Below, one piece after another: positions 19,642 through 30,977 of a stretch of 64,000 nt of DNA. The DNA comes from Pocillopora verrucosa (lineage: Eukaryota > Cnidaria > Anthozoa > Scleractinia > Pocilloporidae): the NCBI RefSeq assembly GCF_036669915.1, contig NC_089325.1, positions 14,661,868 through 14,725,867 of the forward strand, read 5' to 3'. Below the pieces are notes generated by a model that was not told the origin of the DNA, ran no database searches, and was given only the letters and a program-made list of their open reading frames with translations. The translations under genes were made by a program, and so were the position numbers. How positions within the stretch are numbered: position 1 is the first letter of the stretch; every line of letters begins with the position of its first letter.

Positions 19642-22600
19642 CTGGCGAAAAAAAGAAACAATTGATAAAAAAATGATTGTTTTGAATCAAGAAATTATAA
19701 ACTTGTTTGAATTTCAGATCTTCCAGCTTTCATTGACTTTATGCCATTAAAGAAGTTTTGTTACAGTGGTAATTTTTGTGTCGTGTAGAACGTCTTTCAA
19801 AACTATGAAAGAGACAGTGATACAACAAGAAGCAAAAAAGACTAGCTGAAGATAATTGCACATGGTGAACTCGGTCCAAGCTTCACGCGAGACACAAACC
19901 TTAGCATGGATCCGAGAACCAAGAATAGATTCGCTATCCTAAATCAGTAGAAAAAATGGGAACTCATTATCTCTTGCGCCAACTCAAGGTACCTGAAATG
20001 TCGTGGTTTTCTTTCATCTGGTTTCTGGAGCCTCACGAAATTCTCCAACATGTCTGAAATGACGTCACGACCGCCCTGGCCAATAAATGAACAGTTCGGG
20101 TCTCTACGAGCCAGCATCAGTGCTCTCAGTAGGTATTTTCCATACTTCATCTCATTGGAATAGTAACCGCCATCCACCACAATAATTTTCTTGAGTTTTT
20201 TCTTTAACAATGGCAAAATAGCAAGATTTTCCACGTGGCCTCCATCGCTGAGAAGCATGACGGGAGGAGGCATGGGTCCGATGTTTTCAATGTTAAGGCC
20301 CTCTCTCACGAACTGCACAAAGGACACGTGCACGATGAACCACCTTGGTAAAATAACATAATATATACTTTTTTAAAGGGGGTAAGTTTCTAAAGAAACC
20401 GTGATGCTGCATCGGTGGAAGGTATTACAAGATGATTTGGTTTTGTCAACTGAGTTGATAATGTAAATGGACCACCATAAAGAGATTCTAAATCTGACGT
20501 TTTCAAACTATAAGCTGAGAATTTTATCCCTCTCTGTGATTCGAGTGGGCTCAAGTCGTATGACGATTTACAAAGTAACCACAATGATCATATATATTAT
20601 ATATAATTATAGAAAGCTTTCATTCAATTAACTTCCGATCAGGATTAATCTGGTCGCCATAACTGAGGCATGGACGTTTTGGGTTTCTTCAACTTATCAT
20701 TTAGAGCGATTCCAGTGGTGTGTCAAAGGAACGCAAGAGTTGCTTTAGTTTTACTCAAAATTCTGGACCACCTTCTGAATTAATCAGTTAGGAAAACCAA
20801 TTTTTTCGTGCTTATTTTTCTTGCCCTTAAGGCTGGTTGCATTGAACAATTTACCACGAGTTCTCCCAGGCTCCTTCGAATATTTCCCATTGTTCAGATT
20901 GACATTTATGAGTATTTAGGTTTGGGTCTATCCACACCATCGCAAGGTGCTAAGATTTATACAATCCTTACCTGGCTATCTTCTCCCATAGGCTTGGGGT
21001 CTCACCTCCTGTAACAGCGAAAGCTCCAATACAAGCCAACATCAGGTGAATTGCAAAGAATGTGAATACTCCTGCTTTAATTGACCACACATCTCCTCTG
21101 CTATAGTAAACTGCTGGTACAGCGATCAATGGAAGACCACGGAGAATGTTGATGAGAATTGGGAGGAGCTGTTGTAAAGAGAAAAAGATACATGCAGGCC
21201 TGACGCATTAATTAATGACAGAATCAAGGAAGTCACCTTACTGTTACTCTGTTTCAACATGATATATACTTGCCGAGCAAATATTATGCTTAGAGATCGG
21301 TCATTATTTATCACGGGGAAGGGGGAAGGGGAGGGGGGGATGGAGGGAGTGGTTGGAAAGACTTTGGAGATGTCACAATAAAATTTACCAGATCTTCCCA
21401 CAAGGCTTTATGGGAAGACAAGTAATGTTTGTCCTTTATAATCTGTTGGCCACGACTGATCTCTTCCCCCCTGAAAACCCTATGATTCCTTTAAAATCCT
21501 GCCTTTCCCGAAGCTGCCTCCTCCTGTTCCGTCAGAGCAACTGATCCCAACTGCATTGGGGTACACTCAGCATGGTATTTCCTTGCCAAACGAATATCAT
21601 TCTCAGAGAGAAACTCCCTGGGAAGACCAAAACTCTACAGCAGTCCTGTTGGAGTTATTGTAAGATGAAAGTAATCTGATCCCTCTTACCTTCATGAGCC
21701 ATCCCTCTTTTTTAATTGCCTCGAGGTTACTGATCACTGTGGCTCCCATTTCGAGTCCAAGAATCGTGGAAAGGCGGAGTACCTCAAAGTTATCATCGTA
21801 TCTGGAAATCGCTGCTGCAGACGTCGCCATGGCCTCTGACAACTCTATATCTCGAGGCCCCAGCTTATGTTTAAATGGATCTCGATCTAAACGTTCTATT
21901 GTGGTAGGCGACATTGTCAGGAGGTCATCAACTGAGTCAGAATCTCCCTCTTTCTTCCAGCGTTCTATTGTGGTAGGCGACATTGTCAGGAGATCATCAT
22001 CTGAATCAGAATCTTCCTTTTTCTTCCAGCTGTGGATGGTCATGTTTGATATATATTTAGGCTCAAGGTGGTGATCGCTGAGATCTGCCAGGTTCAAAGA
22101 TCTTTTCGCTGGATCATCCTCCAAAGATTGCTGCTTCTGTTTTCTCTTCAAACATGTCCATAAAGGGCAGAAAATGTCATGGAGTATTTCCAGACATCCC
22201 TCGGTAGCTAAACTTTCCTTTGAGTAAAATGCCTTCTGAAGTCTCCATCTGCAAATTGGTAGGGTCAAAAGTTATTAAGTTGGTTATCATTTAATGGTAA
22301 ACATTCTGCAGATATGGTAAATGCTGTGGCCTAAATGGTAGTGCGCTGAACTTCGAATTCTGGAGATCGAGAGGTCTGGGTTCGAGATCTGGCCGTGTCA
22401 ATGTGGTGTGTTCTTGGGCGAAACACTTAACTATCATAGTCCCTCTCTCCACACAAGAATAGAAAAGGGTACCAGCGAATTTTCAGGGAAGCCTGATAAA
22501 ATTCTTGGGGATAACGTTGTGATCGACTAAAATCCTTTCCTGGGGGGAGTAGTCATACTCCTAGTCATGCTAAGATAGCCGGGATAAGCTCCGGCTGGGG

Positions 22601-23615
22601 GGGCCACTTTGCTCCAGTACCCACCTTATCTTTCTTTTCTGCGGATAGACATTAATTTTTTTTAGTCTTACCTGTTGAAGACATGGCTGAGGTTTTTTCG
22701 TGATTGTGCCAGGTAGGGAACAAACCACATAATAAAGCCGGAGGCAAAGAGTAGCTTATTAAACAGCCCATCGGAATACACAACACCAACAACCTTGGCT
22801 TCGTACACTTTCCAATAGATGATGCAAGGATAGAGATAGATTAGAATGCCGTAGGACGTTTTGTCCCGCAACAGAGGTAGGAGGAACCATAGAACCACAC
22901 CAATTACTACGATGATCGCTCGACTCCACAGGGGGATTTCAATGAAAAAATCGTGGATTGCAAATGGGAGGAAAGTAAGAGAAAGAAGTAAGAAGGAAAT
23001 TAGTGAGAAAAGTCTGAAATATCTAGACTTCCTCCTGGATAACGTTTGCGACAGAATAAAGAAGATGACAAATAACACGAGCAGGACTGAAAACAGGGAA
23101 ATCATAGAGAAAACTACGGTTTTCTGACAGCGTTTCCGGATTTCTTGCGCCGTAGCGTTTGGGTTACTTGGCGAAGAGGTTGATGCAACGTGATCACAAT
23201 TCACTTTTGCTCGAAGTAACTTTCCGAAGAGGTAATCGATGACAAAGGCAAGTGGAAATGCGTATGATCCGCGTTTTATAATCGGTTCAATGACGGTGAC
23301 AGTGAGTACGAGGAGGAACATCAAAATCGCATCAAGGATTCCTTGACATGGCTTCTCCCAGTTACAAAAATAACCTGCTCTTTGTCGCATGTTTTCAAAG
23401 AACTCTTCATGCCATTGTTCGCTGTCCTCTGTTTTTTCCTCTTTTCTATATTTCCAATCCAGAAAGGATGTGCCTGTATAACCACCCCCTGACACGCAGC
23501 TCAGGTAGTCCACTTTTGCGTTATCCTTTAGCAGCCTGCGCAGGACTCCAGAGCATAGTGCCGCTGACCGAATGCCACCACCAGAAAAAGCCAAACCAGT
23601 TTTATTAGACGTCAT
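19245..23615 (-). CDS. Patatin/cPLA2-like polytopic membrane protein (5 coding exons)
   Basis: Coding exons 22672-23615, 21690-22248, 20972-21168, 19993-20343 and 19245-19641 have GT-AG borders and phases 2, 0, 2, 2, and sum to 2448 nt (815 aa). Seen: S-G-G-G-I-R-S-A at 11-18 (oxyanion loop), C-V-S-G-G with nucleophile Ser42, and L-S-D-G-G-H-V-E-N with Asp600: the Ser-Asp dyad of patatin/cPLA2-type lipid acyl hydrolases. Between them lie about seven hydrophobic segments in exon 1 and one or two in exon 3, so the catalytic core is split by a membrane region. Exon 2 carries a 23-residue tandem duplication. The ATG sits five bases after an acceptor ('actttcag'), so a 5' untranslated exon is expected; a strong donor (GTAAGTATG) lies at 24829. 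Inferred: a membrane lipid hydrolase; substrate unknown. Confidence 0.8.
19993..20343 (-). CDS. Phospholipase-like exon 4 (catalytic Asp)
   Basis: Acceptor 'ttttaccaag', donor TCAG followed by GTACCT, phase 2 to 2. Encodes M-L-L-S-D-G-G-H-V-E-N-L, the catalytic aspartate motif, and I-I-V-V-D-G-G downstream. Confidence 0.85.
20972..21168 (-). CDS. Phospholipase-like exon 3 (membrane segment)
   Basis: Acceptor 'tctttacaacag', donor CCAG followed by GTAAGG, phase 0 to 2. Encodes L-L-P-I-L-I-N-I-L-R-G-L-P and a hydrophobic V-F-T-F-F-A-I-H-L-M-L-A-C stretch. Confidence 0.8.
21690..22248 (-). CDS. Phospholipase-like exon 2 (acidic tandem repeat)
   Basis: Acceptor 'ccaatttgcag', donor GAAG followed by GTAAGA, phase 2 to 0. 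Encodes a basic segment (L-K-R-K-Q-K), then two copies of an acidic S/D-rich 23-residue unit ending L-L-T-M-S-P-T-T-I-E-R, then a helical-looking region. Confidence 0.85.
21892..22029. repeat. 69-bp in-frame tandem duplication in exon 2
   Basis: Two adjacent 69-bp units (23 codons), starting at 21892 and 21961, differ at a few positions. The unit encodes D-S-D-S-x-D-D-L-L-T-M-S-P-T-T-I-E-R, with serines in acidic and S-P contexts that look like kinase sites. Confidence 0.85.
22310..22625 (+). mobile_element. tRNA-derived SINE in intron of the phospholipase-like gene
   Basis: The head resembles a tRNA gene: an A-box-like 'tggcctaaatggtag' at 22327 and a B-box-like 'ggttcgagatc' at 22379-22389, about 50 bp apart. 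It is followed by a non-tRNA body ending near 'ccggctgggggg'. It lies antisense in the intron between coding exons 1 and 2. No other full copy was noticed in the window. Confidence 0.6.
22672..23615 (-). CDS. Phospholipase-like exon 1 (nucleophile and membrane segments)
   Basis: Encodes the N terminus with S-G-G-G-I-R-S-A and C-V-S-G-G-G-Y-T-G, then multiple long hydrophobic stretches. Donor ACAG followed by GTAAGA leaves phase 2 (an Arg codon completed in exon 2). Confidence 0.85.
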
Positions 23616-23639
23616 GTTGTCTGAAAGTTTAAAAACTTA

Positions 23640-26150
23640 TTATAAGTTCCAAACACCAACAGAGCCGTACCAGCTTTTAGATCCAAACTTGTAGGATCTA
23701 CGCGAGATACCAGTTTAAAACCAGTGGTCGAAACATATTACCCCCTTGTCTTTACAGAAAAAAAATGTTCTCCCTCCTTAATAGATTTGCACCTGACTGA
23801 TTTCCATATGGCTTATTAAGAATATTATTCTTTTAGGGTTGAAACTAGTCACTTACGTCAAGCCCACGTAAAGGGAAATTGTCATTTCACAAAACGAACT
23901 ACCTATTTGTACAAAACCAACTTCACACGATACCAAACATTTGCTTTGGGTTATATTCACCTTCCATTTCATTTGGCGAACACCAATTATCACAAGAAAG
24001 AATATAACACGAGGACATTGCATATGGTCCATGTTGGCCTTTTAACTCCCAGGAGTGTTTAATATGTAACTCCTCCCTATGATTTTCACAATTTATCCAG
24101 CAAACAGGAAATGAGAATACTACGACTTATCAGATAGACGTTATCTTGATCTGACACCAAGTTCTTGAGACAGGAAAGAAAATTTTAGCGCGTTGTTCAG
24201 TCCTTGAGATATGGGATCTAATCAACCATAAAATTTAGACCACAGATATGGAACGTCTGTTCCGGAACACAATTTCTACATAATTAAATGAACACAAACT
24301 TCTAGGTGAGTGCGTCACCATTACCAAAAGGAAATTGTAACCCGTCATCAGCGCACCGTTGTGCACGCATTACCTTAGATGGCGTCAAAATGCAGGATTT
24401 TAAAACCTCTCGAAGGGGACCACCAAGAATTCGAAGGAGAGCTAAGATTAAGATTGTATTTAAAACAATTTAGGTTTAGGCGAGATAAGAGACAGCGAGT
24501 GTCAAGCTAAGAGAACAGGCTTGGCAAGAACTAACAAGTGTAGGTCAACCAAGTGCGATTACAATTACAATCTACCAACTACAATTTTTTTCTTTAAACA
24601 GGGTAATTTGTGAGCAAACTGTGAACTTCAGAAAAATGAAAGTCAAGGCGACCAGGCCAGATCACTGGGATGAATGCTTAAAGTTTCTTTAGGCATCTTG
24701 TGGAATTAACAGTTTATGAAGATGGGAATTTTATGTGGAAAGGAAAAGGGAAATAAGTTTGCGTAATTTGAAAGTGCCTTTCCGCAGACCACCAGCGTTG
24801 CTTATAAACTAAGCCTGAGTCATACTTACTGTTTCTCTATCGGCAGACGTGTTACTGTACTGATCAGCTTTGGAAACAACTGCAACTGATTCTGTTCACC
24901 ACCCGGACTGCAAATGTATGGAAAGATCTGTCACTGACTGGACCCCAATGCGATAATGTTTCGCGTTCCAAACTTAATAGGACACAAATTAAAGGAAGTC
25001 AATCCACAGGCAGTGAAAAACACTCAAGTAAATACTTCCCGTCACGAACAAGGAGAGATAGCCACATGTTCGTATGTGGAGACTCCTTCCTCTAACTGAT
25101 ATCGTTACGTTTTTTTTTAACTCTACTCTTGTTGAGCTCCTTTTCTCATTAAGAAATGTGGGTGTCTTAACCCTTTACACCGTGTCATCAGTATGCAAAT
25201 TCTTCCTACAATCCTTCATAGATGTCCCATGACAATTACAAGGAGAATTTGTTTAATAATCAAGAACTTTTGAGTTCACAATCATTTCTTTTATTCTCAC
25301 AACCTTAAAAGTTGATTCAAGGGGTTATAGTGTTGGAAGAAATTAGATGCTTATCGCTCTTAGAGTATAAAGGATTAAAGCACCCATGCCTGGCTGTTCA
25401 TTGTTCTTTCTGCCCTTTGGCCTGATGATGTGCTGTCTTCCGTGAAGTGTCTACATCAACTTTACGAGTCTCTCTGTCAGTTTTCAATAATTGCAGTCAC
25501 CCTGAAGAAACATCTGGCTATCTTAAAAAGCCCTAGGAACGAGGTTGGTGGTTTCATCGACTTCAGGAGTGTTCCCTCCACTGTTTTAACTAGTTTCCTT
25601 CAACCATCGAGTTTTGCAAACAGGCCATTTTTCAAAACCTGCGACTAAAAATCAAAACCACGGAAATATTGGACAGTTACCTTCCTTTATTCGGTGGGCC
25701 TGTAAAGTATCATGATAGCCAACCCCAACCATAAAAAAAGTTAGCAAGACGTAATCTCCATTACAGCTTAGCATGAAAAGAAATCAGACAGACACCTGGA
25801 GCATACCGAAGTTACGGTTCGAATATCATGTCAAAATTAGCATAGATATTCAAGTTGGTCGGTTCCACTCACGTCAGTACTCGCCATCCTTAGCTGTCCA
25901 GGTTATTCTCTGGTCTTACTTTGCGTAATTTGGTATCTTGATCACACGAAACGGGTAGTTGGTGGAAACATTGAAGACTTAAAAAATGGAAACATTTTAA
26001 ACATTCAACCTCTTTCTAGAGAGGGAAGATGCAAAATTGAAGCGGCCGAAGTTCACTCAAGTGTCGAACAATATTGATAAAACAAAGTGAAGGTCAAAAA
26101 CAAGTGGTTGTTCCTTCCGGTTAAACGGTTTGCGGTTGATACTTTAACTT
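23640..26150. other. Upstream region and left boundary of the B block
   Basis: No coding gene recognised. It contains the presumed intron and promoter of the phospholipase-like gene. Single-copy sequence ends at about 26150, where similarity to repeat R (compare 1875, 38803 and 54412) starts abruptly, marking the left end of duplicated block B. Confidence 0.5.
24830..24960 (-). promoter_or_regulatory. Possible 5' untranslated exon of the phospholipase-like gene
   Basis: A near-consensus donor (ACA followed by GTAAGTATG) at 24829-24821 on the minus strand could pair with the acceptor at 23621 just before the ATG. The exon start is not defined by sequence. Confidence 0.3.
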
Positions 26151-27010
26151 CCTTCCTAAAAAAAATTTATGCCATCCTTGTCCGTCGCTCTTGATAAATT
26201 CTTGTTGTAATCGGTCAAAACGCGTCTTACCCAGAGGTTTATCTTGCAATTCTCTTGATTCATCGCGAAAGTGAAGTGTTTAATCAGTTTGATGATCGAA
26301 ATAAATCTAAAATCGATCACCACTTTCTAGAAAACAACTAAATAATGAAACTAGACATTCGACCAAGAGCTTGAGCTTCATGAACTTTAGAATCATCAAC
26401 GTGTCGTTACACATATACTTCCTCCTGACAGTAACAAATCGACTCCAAGAAGTATCAATACCACCACCTTCGCTAAACCGTTCAATACTTTAGATGAGTA
26501 TATCTGAAACGCCACAAAAGTGAATGAAAGGTATGCTCGGACGACCAGTTAAGATAAAGACGCAATTTCTGGTCATTCAACTCATCTTCCTGTCTCTATC
26601 TTATTCGTGTATATATGGTCTGTAGCCTTTTGGATAGCTTGATATATTATAACCGTATTTATTTTAACTGCAATTAGTTTAGAATGCATTTGGAACCAAT
26701 AAGATAATAGCCTTGATGAAACTACTTGATCATTCAAATTCCATAATTTTCATTTATTTACTTATCAATCAATTTACCGTCCATATACATTGAACATAAG
26801 TTCGAGGACCAATCAGCTCAAAGCGCGATTGAACTAGCTCAGTATCAACGCTAGGCAAATTTTAACTGAAATCGGTGAGATGGCATTAGCATCTGGTGCT
26901 CTCGTGGACCGGCACACCCTCAAATCAGCTGACAGCAGCTATACCAGCTCTGTAGAATGATTTTATCTCAGCTTCTTAGGATTAGCGCCAATCTTCTTAC
27001 GAACGATCCT

Positions 27011-27124
27011 TTAATAAGCATTTACATATTCAGCAGCGGTTATTTGATTCACATATTCAATGTCGCTGTCTTCTGTTGATTTCACAAGGGAAGTGTACAT
27101 TCGGGAACCATCGTTTTCAGAGGT
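27011..27124 (-). CDS. Cassette B exon 8 (tail, stop)
   Basis: 114 nt, open to TAA. Y-T-S-L and Y-V-N-Q are kept; the last motif reads Y-V-N-A instead of Y-V-N-I. Confidence 0.7.
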   Translation of the reverse strand, partial: TSENDGSRMYTSLVKSTEDSDIEYVNQITAAEYVNAY

Positions 27125-30100
27125 CTGCAAAATATTTAGTTTTATATGTTAGAAAAATTGTGTTATTATCGACTTGGCAGGCTTGGTAATGCTGGAAAAC
27201 ACGACTAAAATCGCCGGTGCAAATGAAAAAAAAATTGAAGGAAACCATAAACACTGCCAAGTGAAAATTAGACATTCATTCAAATACATTTCTAGTGAAG
27301 GTTTTGTAAGACACTACGCTTAGAACTCATTGCCTGTTTCCGAATGAGACCCCTTTATCCGCCATCCTAAAAAGGTCATATTCAAACGGGTGAAGTTTGA
27401 AACAGATCTAAAGGAAAATAAGGATTTAGATGGATGAAAAAAATTTGATGAAAAATAATGGTAAATGGATAAAACAATAAAACTTGTATAATAGGAAAAG
27501 TTTTATGTTAAAAGACCAAAGTCAAGGTGCTCAGAGTAGCAATATAAGTGCAGGGAAAGCTGCACATGCAGAGAACAAAGAAAAACAGCTAAAAAATTGA
27601 AAAAAGGAAGTACAATGTATGGCACATCCTTTAGTCCCTTTTTGAATAAGGCTCATATTGAGAAACTCTAATTTTGTTGTAAGTATAATTACCATCATTG
27701 ACTCTGGAGACAGGGCGGTGTACACACCCTCCTGTTGGATAAGCGGTTCACCATGGAGCCTCTCAATCCCGGTTCCATTTCTCGAAGCAAACTCTGGCCG
27801 GGCATCAACATTCAAAGTATTTAACGCTAAGCTCTCTTGAAACTCTCGTTGACTCCTGTGGAAAGAGAGAAAAAATTAAAAACAAACAAATAAACAAACA
27901 AACAAAAGTAAAAAGAAAAGAGGGAAAATGTCCATGCTCATTATTAATGACTTCTAAAAATGGAATTAGACTGACAGCAAAAGTAAGACGAACAAACTTT
28001 TAAATCTTTAAACAACGAGCAGCACCCCATATTTATTTGGCGAATATTCATGAATGTGATATCTACTCAACTTATTAGAAAACCATTTCTGTAAGTAAAT
28101 ATGGGAATAGCACAAATCTATGATATTATATAGGCTCTTGTCCACAGGCTCTTGAGCGAATACAGCTACATTGGCTTTTTGACTTTTGTCACTTTTCACA
28201 GCACAGAACCATCTGTATCTGCATTTCTGGGTAAGTTTTCTACCGTCCCAAAACGGCCGAAAACTTTTTGTTACACTCAAAAACAAACTGAGTGAATAGT
28301 TAAAACGGATGTCACAGAAAAAATGTTTTCCTTCCGAATAATTTTTTATGTATTGTTTAAGAGATACACTCAGCCTTAATTTACATGTGCACCAGACTAA
28401 ATAAATGACGAATAAAAGTGACACAGAAGCAACTTACGTTTTGACAGCTTTGTTTCTTGAGGCTAGTGGATGAAATCAAATACCACCGTTAGCAGCAAAC
28501 ACAGAAATAAATAACTTTTGTTTTTTTCGAAAGGTTTCAATTTAGGTTGTTGGAAAAACAAAATGATGCCAAACTTTCGATTTGTCGGCAGCATTTTAGT
28601 AGAACACATACGTACACTTAAAAAATTTAACAACTTGACAGCGAAGAGGTAGTCGCGAAGCTTACTGGTGATGTGACCAACCATTTCCTTTGAGCATGTC
28701 ATGTTAGACAGTCATTTTACTCGGATTTATTGCAGCGTAATTTTATGATCCTATAAGTATGATTTTCTCCAGAACCATTCAGTTTTACAAGGTAGCATAA
28801 CATCGAAGTCCACGACACTTTAGACTTAGAGGGTGTAATTTATTTCTTCTTATCTTTCCTTTTTTTTTTTTTTTTTTTTTTTTGTTATTTACCATTATTA
28901 ATGTCTTCATTCTTTATTTTTTCACTTTCTTTCATTACTTTTACTAACATTAAGTTTCTTTGCCAATTACATTCATATACATCTCTAGAATTGTTGTTGA
29001 ATCATGACTGAAGGATATGTTAATCAAGCCTGCCCCTAAATTGCCTTGATAATAGAGATGGCTTAAAGTCAAGTTGAATTTAAAGGAAAATGCAAATAAA
29101 ATCCGAGTACCTATTTGATGTTGTTTTTTTCGAAGCAGTATCAAAACCACAGCGAGGATGATCATGACTATAAACAACAACGCTGCTAAAATAGTGTTTG
29201 CCAGATAAAGGGGAAAGCAGTTGGTGTCTTTCTTGAGGTCATCGTCCTTTGTCATTACTAGAAATGTGGTCGTCGGGGAAGTTTGAACAGTCAACAAAGC
29301 TAAAAGAAATAAAAGTCGAGCTGATAGTTAGGTCGACCCTACTTACACAAGATAATACATGGAAAGTGATGGAAAGAGAGAGAGGGCTACTTGAAAGTCT
29401 CGCATAGGGAATCCCTTAAGGTCATTACTTTGTAGAGCTTAAAAAATTAAAAGCTTTTCCCTATGAATAAGAAACCGCAGCTGAACTTTCTTTGTTGATT
29501 TCGCCGTGGTAGGAGTGAGGTCAGTTTTTCCAAGTCCCTGGATTTAATGCGTTTAGAGTACTTAATTTTTAAGGTTTTTTTGGGGTTTTTTTTTTGGGTT
29601 TTCCTCGAAACGTCTACATACATATCCTTAAAAGTGCTTCTGGCTGATATAACTGAATACTTGACCAAGTGACCAATCTTTAAACTAGCAAATGAACACA
29701 ATATGGATATTGCTCGTCTACATATCTTAAAATCAACAATCGATACATGATCGATTGTTATCTTACCTGATAAAGCATTGCTTTTATGTTCAGATGATGT
29801 TTTACCTTGTGTGGTAACAGCTTTTGTCCCAGCTGATGTTCTAGGAGGACTTGTGCTTGTTGGAACAGGATGGAGGAAGCAAATTCCTTGACAGGTAGCT
29901 GTTAAAGAAACATAACTACTGTCCCTACAACTATACATTTCTCGAGTGATATCCCGATACTCACTCTAGAGAAGTGTACTGTTTCTCAAACTAACTCAAT
30001 ACTTCGAATGAGTTAAAAAGTTTCTATGTCACGTTCCTATAATTTACGAAGCTTTAAGTAAATATGCGACTGATCACAGTCTGCTTCCTTGATGGTGAAG

Positions 30101-30977
30101 GACTATCAGTGGTAAGATAATCGCAATAGGCGGCCCTCGGAAAGAGTAGGGTTGGGATAGGAAATATAGAGTGAGGGGAAGGGTGGAGGGGGGGGGGGGG
30201 GTCGTGAGTTTAGTTTTTATATAATATATTTTAGTCTTTCTAGTACTGATTAATACCTGTTTCTTTCTCGCAAATCCATTATCTCTCTAGGTCGCCCCTA
30301 ACGGTACTAAATGATCCTTAAAATCCTTTTGGATATTCCTTAGGAATAATCCCGTAAGAGTCAGTTGGGTGACTAAAATATGATTGAATATGCGGCTAGG
30401 ATCAAGGTCTACTCCTCCGATGCTGATGGACTATCAGTGGTAATTAAGGTGATCGCAATAGGCGGCCGTCGGAAAGAGTAGGGTGGGGATATGAAAGATA
30501 AAGGACAGGGAAGGGAGGGTGAGTTTAGCCTATAACAACAGTTTTTGATTCAAAAAATGTTTTTGTCTTTGTGGTACTGATCAATACCTGTTTCTTCCTC
30601 GCAAATCCATCCTCTTCGTAAGTAGCCCCTTAAGGTACTAAATGATCCTTTAAATCCTTTTGGATATTCCTTATGAATCATTCCGTAAGAGTCATCTGGG
30701 TCAGGATTCTTGGCCCCCTTATACCATTTGTCAATAGTCACAGATTTACCATTGATCCAAGTCCATCTCTGCGTTGTTAAATTTTTTTTCAAGCCTATAA
30801 ACCATTCATTTTTTTGGTTGCCTGTTTTATTTTGAATCTCATTTGTAATAAATTGCCATTCCTGCTCTGATTCCATCACTGCAAGTGTTTTATTGTTGGA
30901 TTTACAGGAGTCCCTTGCATTTGGCCATTTCCATTTTCTTTTATCGAAGGTATAACACGAACATAGCCTCTCTCCAT
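27011..30977 (-). CDS. Receptor cassette B: exons 3-8, no exon 1 or 2 found
   Basis: Exons 30588-30977 (CTLD2), 29767-29940 (stalk), 29111-29299 (transmembrane), 28438-28462 (microexon), 27693-27855 and 27011-27124 (tail) are open, have GT-AG borders and match receptor A exon for exon in length and phase. Differences from A include Y-T-A-L for Y-I-A-L, R-M-Y-T-S-L, and A-A-E-Y-V-N-A-Y at the C terminus. CTLD2 again lacks the Ca2+ site. No signal peptide or CTLD1 exon was found between 31 and 38 kb. B is therefore a 5'-truncated gene or a 3' cassette spliced to a distant 5' end. Intron 6 is about 870 bp shorter than in A. Confidence 0.65.
27693..27855 (-). CDS. Cassette B exon 7 (tail, Y-T-A-L)
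   Basis: 163 nt, acceptor 'ctctttccacag', donor GATG followed by GTAATT. Ends G-V-Y-T-A-L-S-P-E-S-M-M. Confidence 0.7.
28438..28462 (-). CDS. Cassette B exon 6 (microexon)
   Basis: 25 nt with identical coding sequence to A; acceptor 'catccactag', donor GTAAGT. Confidence 0.6.
29111..29299 (-). CDS. Cassette B exon 5 (transmembrane)
   Basis: 189 nt, open. The helix reads L-A-N-T-I-L-A-A-L-L-F where A has L-A-I-V-I-L-S-A-L-L-F, so a polar Asn-Thr pair enters the membrane segment. Ends R-K-K-Q-H-Q-I. Confidence 0.75.
29767..29940 (-). CDS. Cassette B exon 4 (stalk)
   Basis: 174 nt, open, same borders as A; starts E-M-Y-S-C-R-D-S-S-Y. Confidence 0.6.
30225..30372 (-). pseudogene. Partial duplicate of exon 3 (3' end) inside cassette B intron 3
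   Basis: About 140 bp match the 3' third of exon 3, including the G-W-I-C-E region with substitutions, followed by a second copy of adjacent intron sequence ('gcaataggcggcc'). A matching fragment lies at 43735-43880 in C, so the small duplication predates the B/C split. Confidence 0.7.
30588..30977 (-). CDS. Cassette B exon 3 (CTLD2)
   Basis: 390 nt, phase 1 to 1, acceptor 'ttattctag'. Reads F-D-K-R-K-W-K-W-P-N-A-R-D-S-C where A has F-I-R-R-Q-W-T-W-S-N, and otherwise follows A closely. Confidence 0.75.

Noticed and set aside
20390-20584. Open frame on the minus strand between two exons of the phospholipase-like gene, considered as an extra exon
   Set aside because: Its best acceptor and donor would change the phase, while the flanking exons already join in phase 2 without it.
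21694-22074. 126-codon plus-strand open frame
   Set aside because: Antisense of exon 2 of the phospholipase-like gene, whose splice phases and motifs are far better supported.
22326-22390. Functional tRNA gene
   Set aside because: A-box-like and B-box-like sequences are present but no acceptor stem or cloverleaf could be closed; a SINE head fits better.
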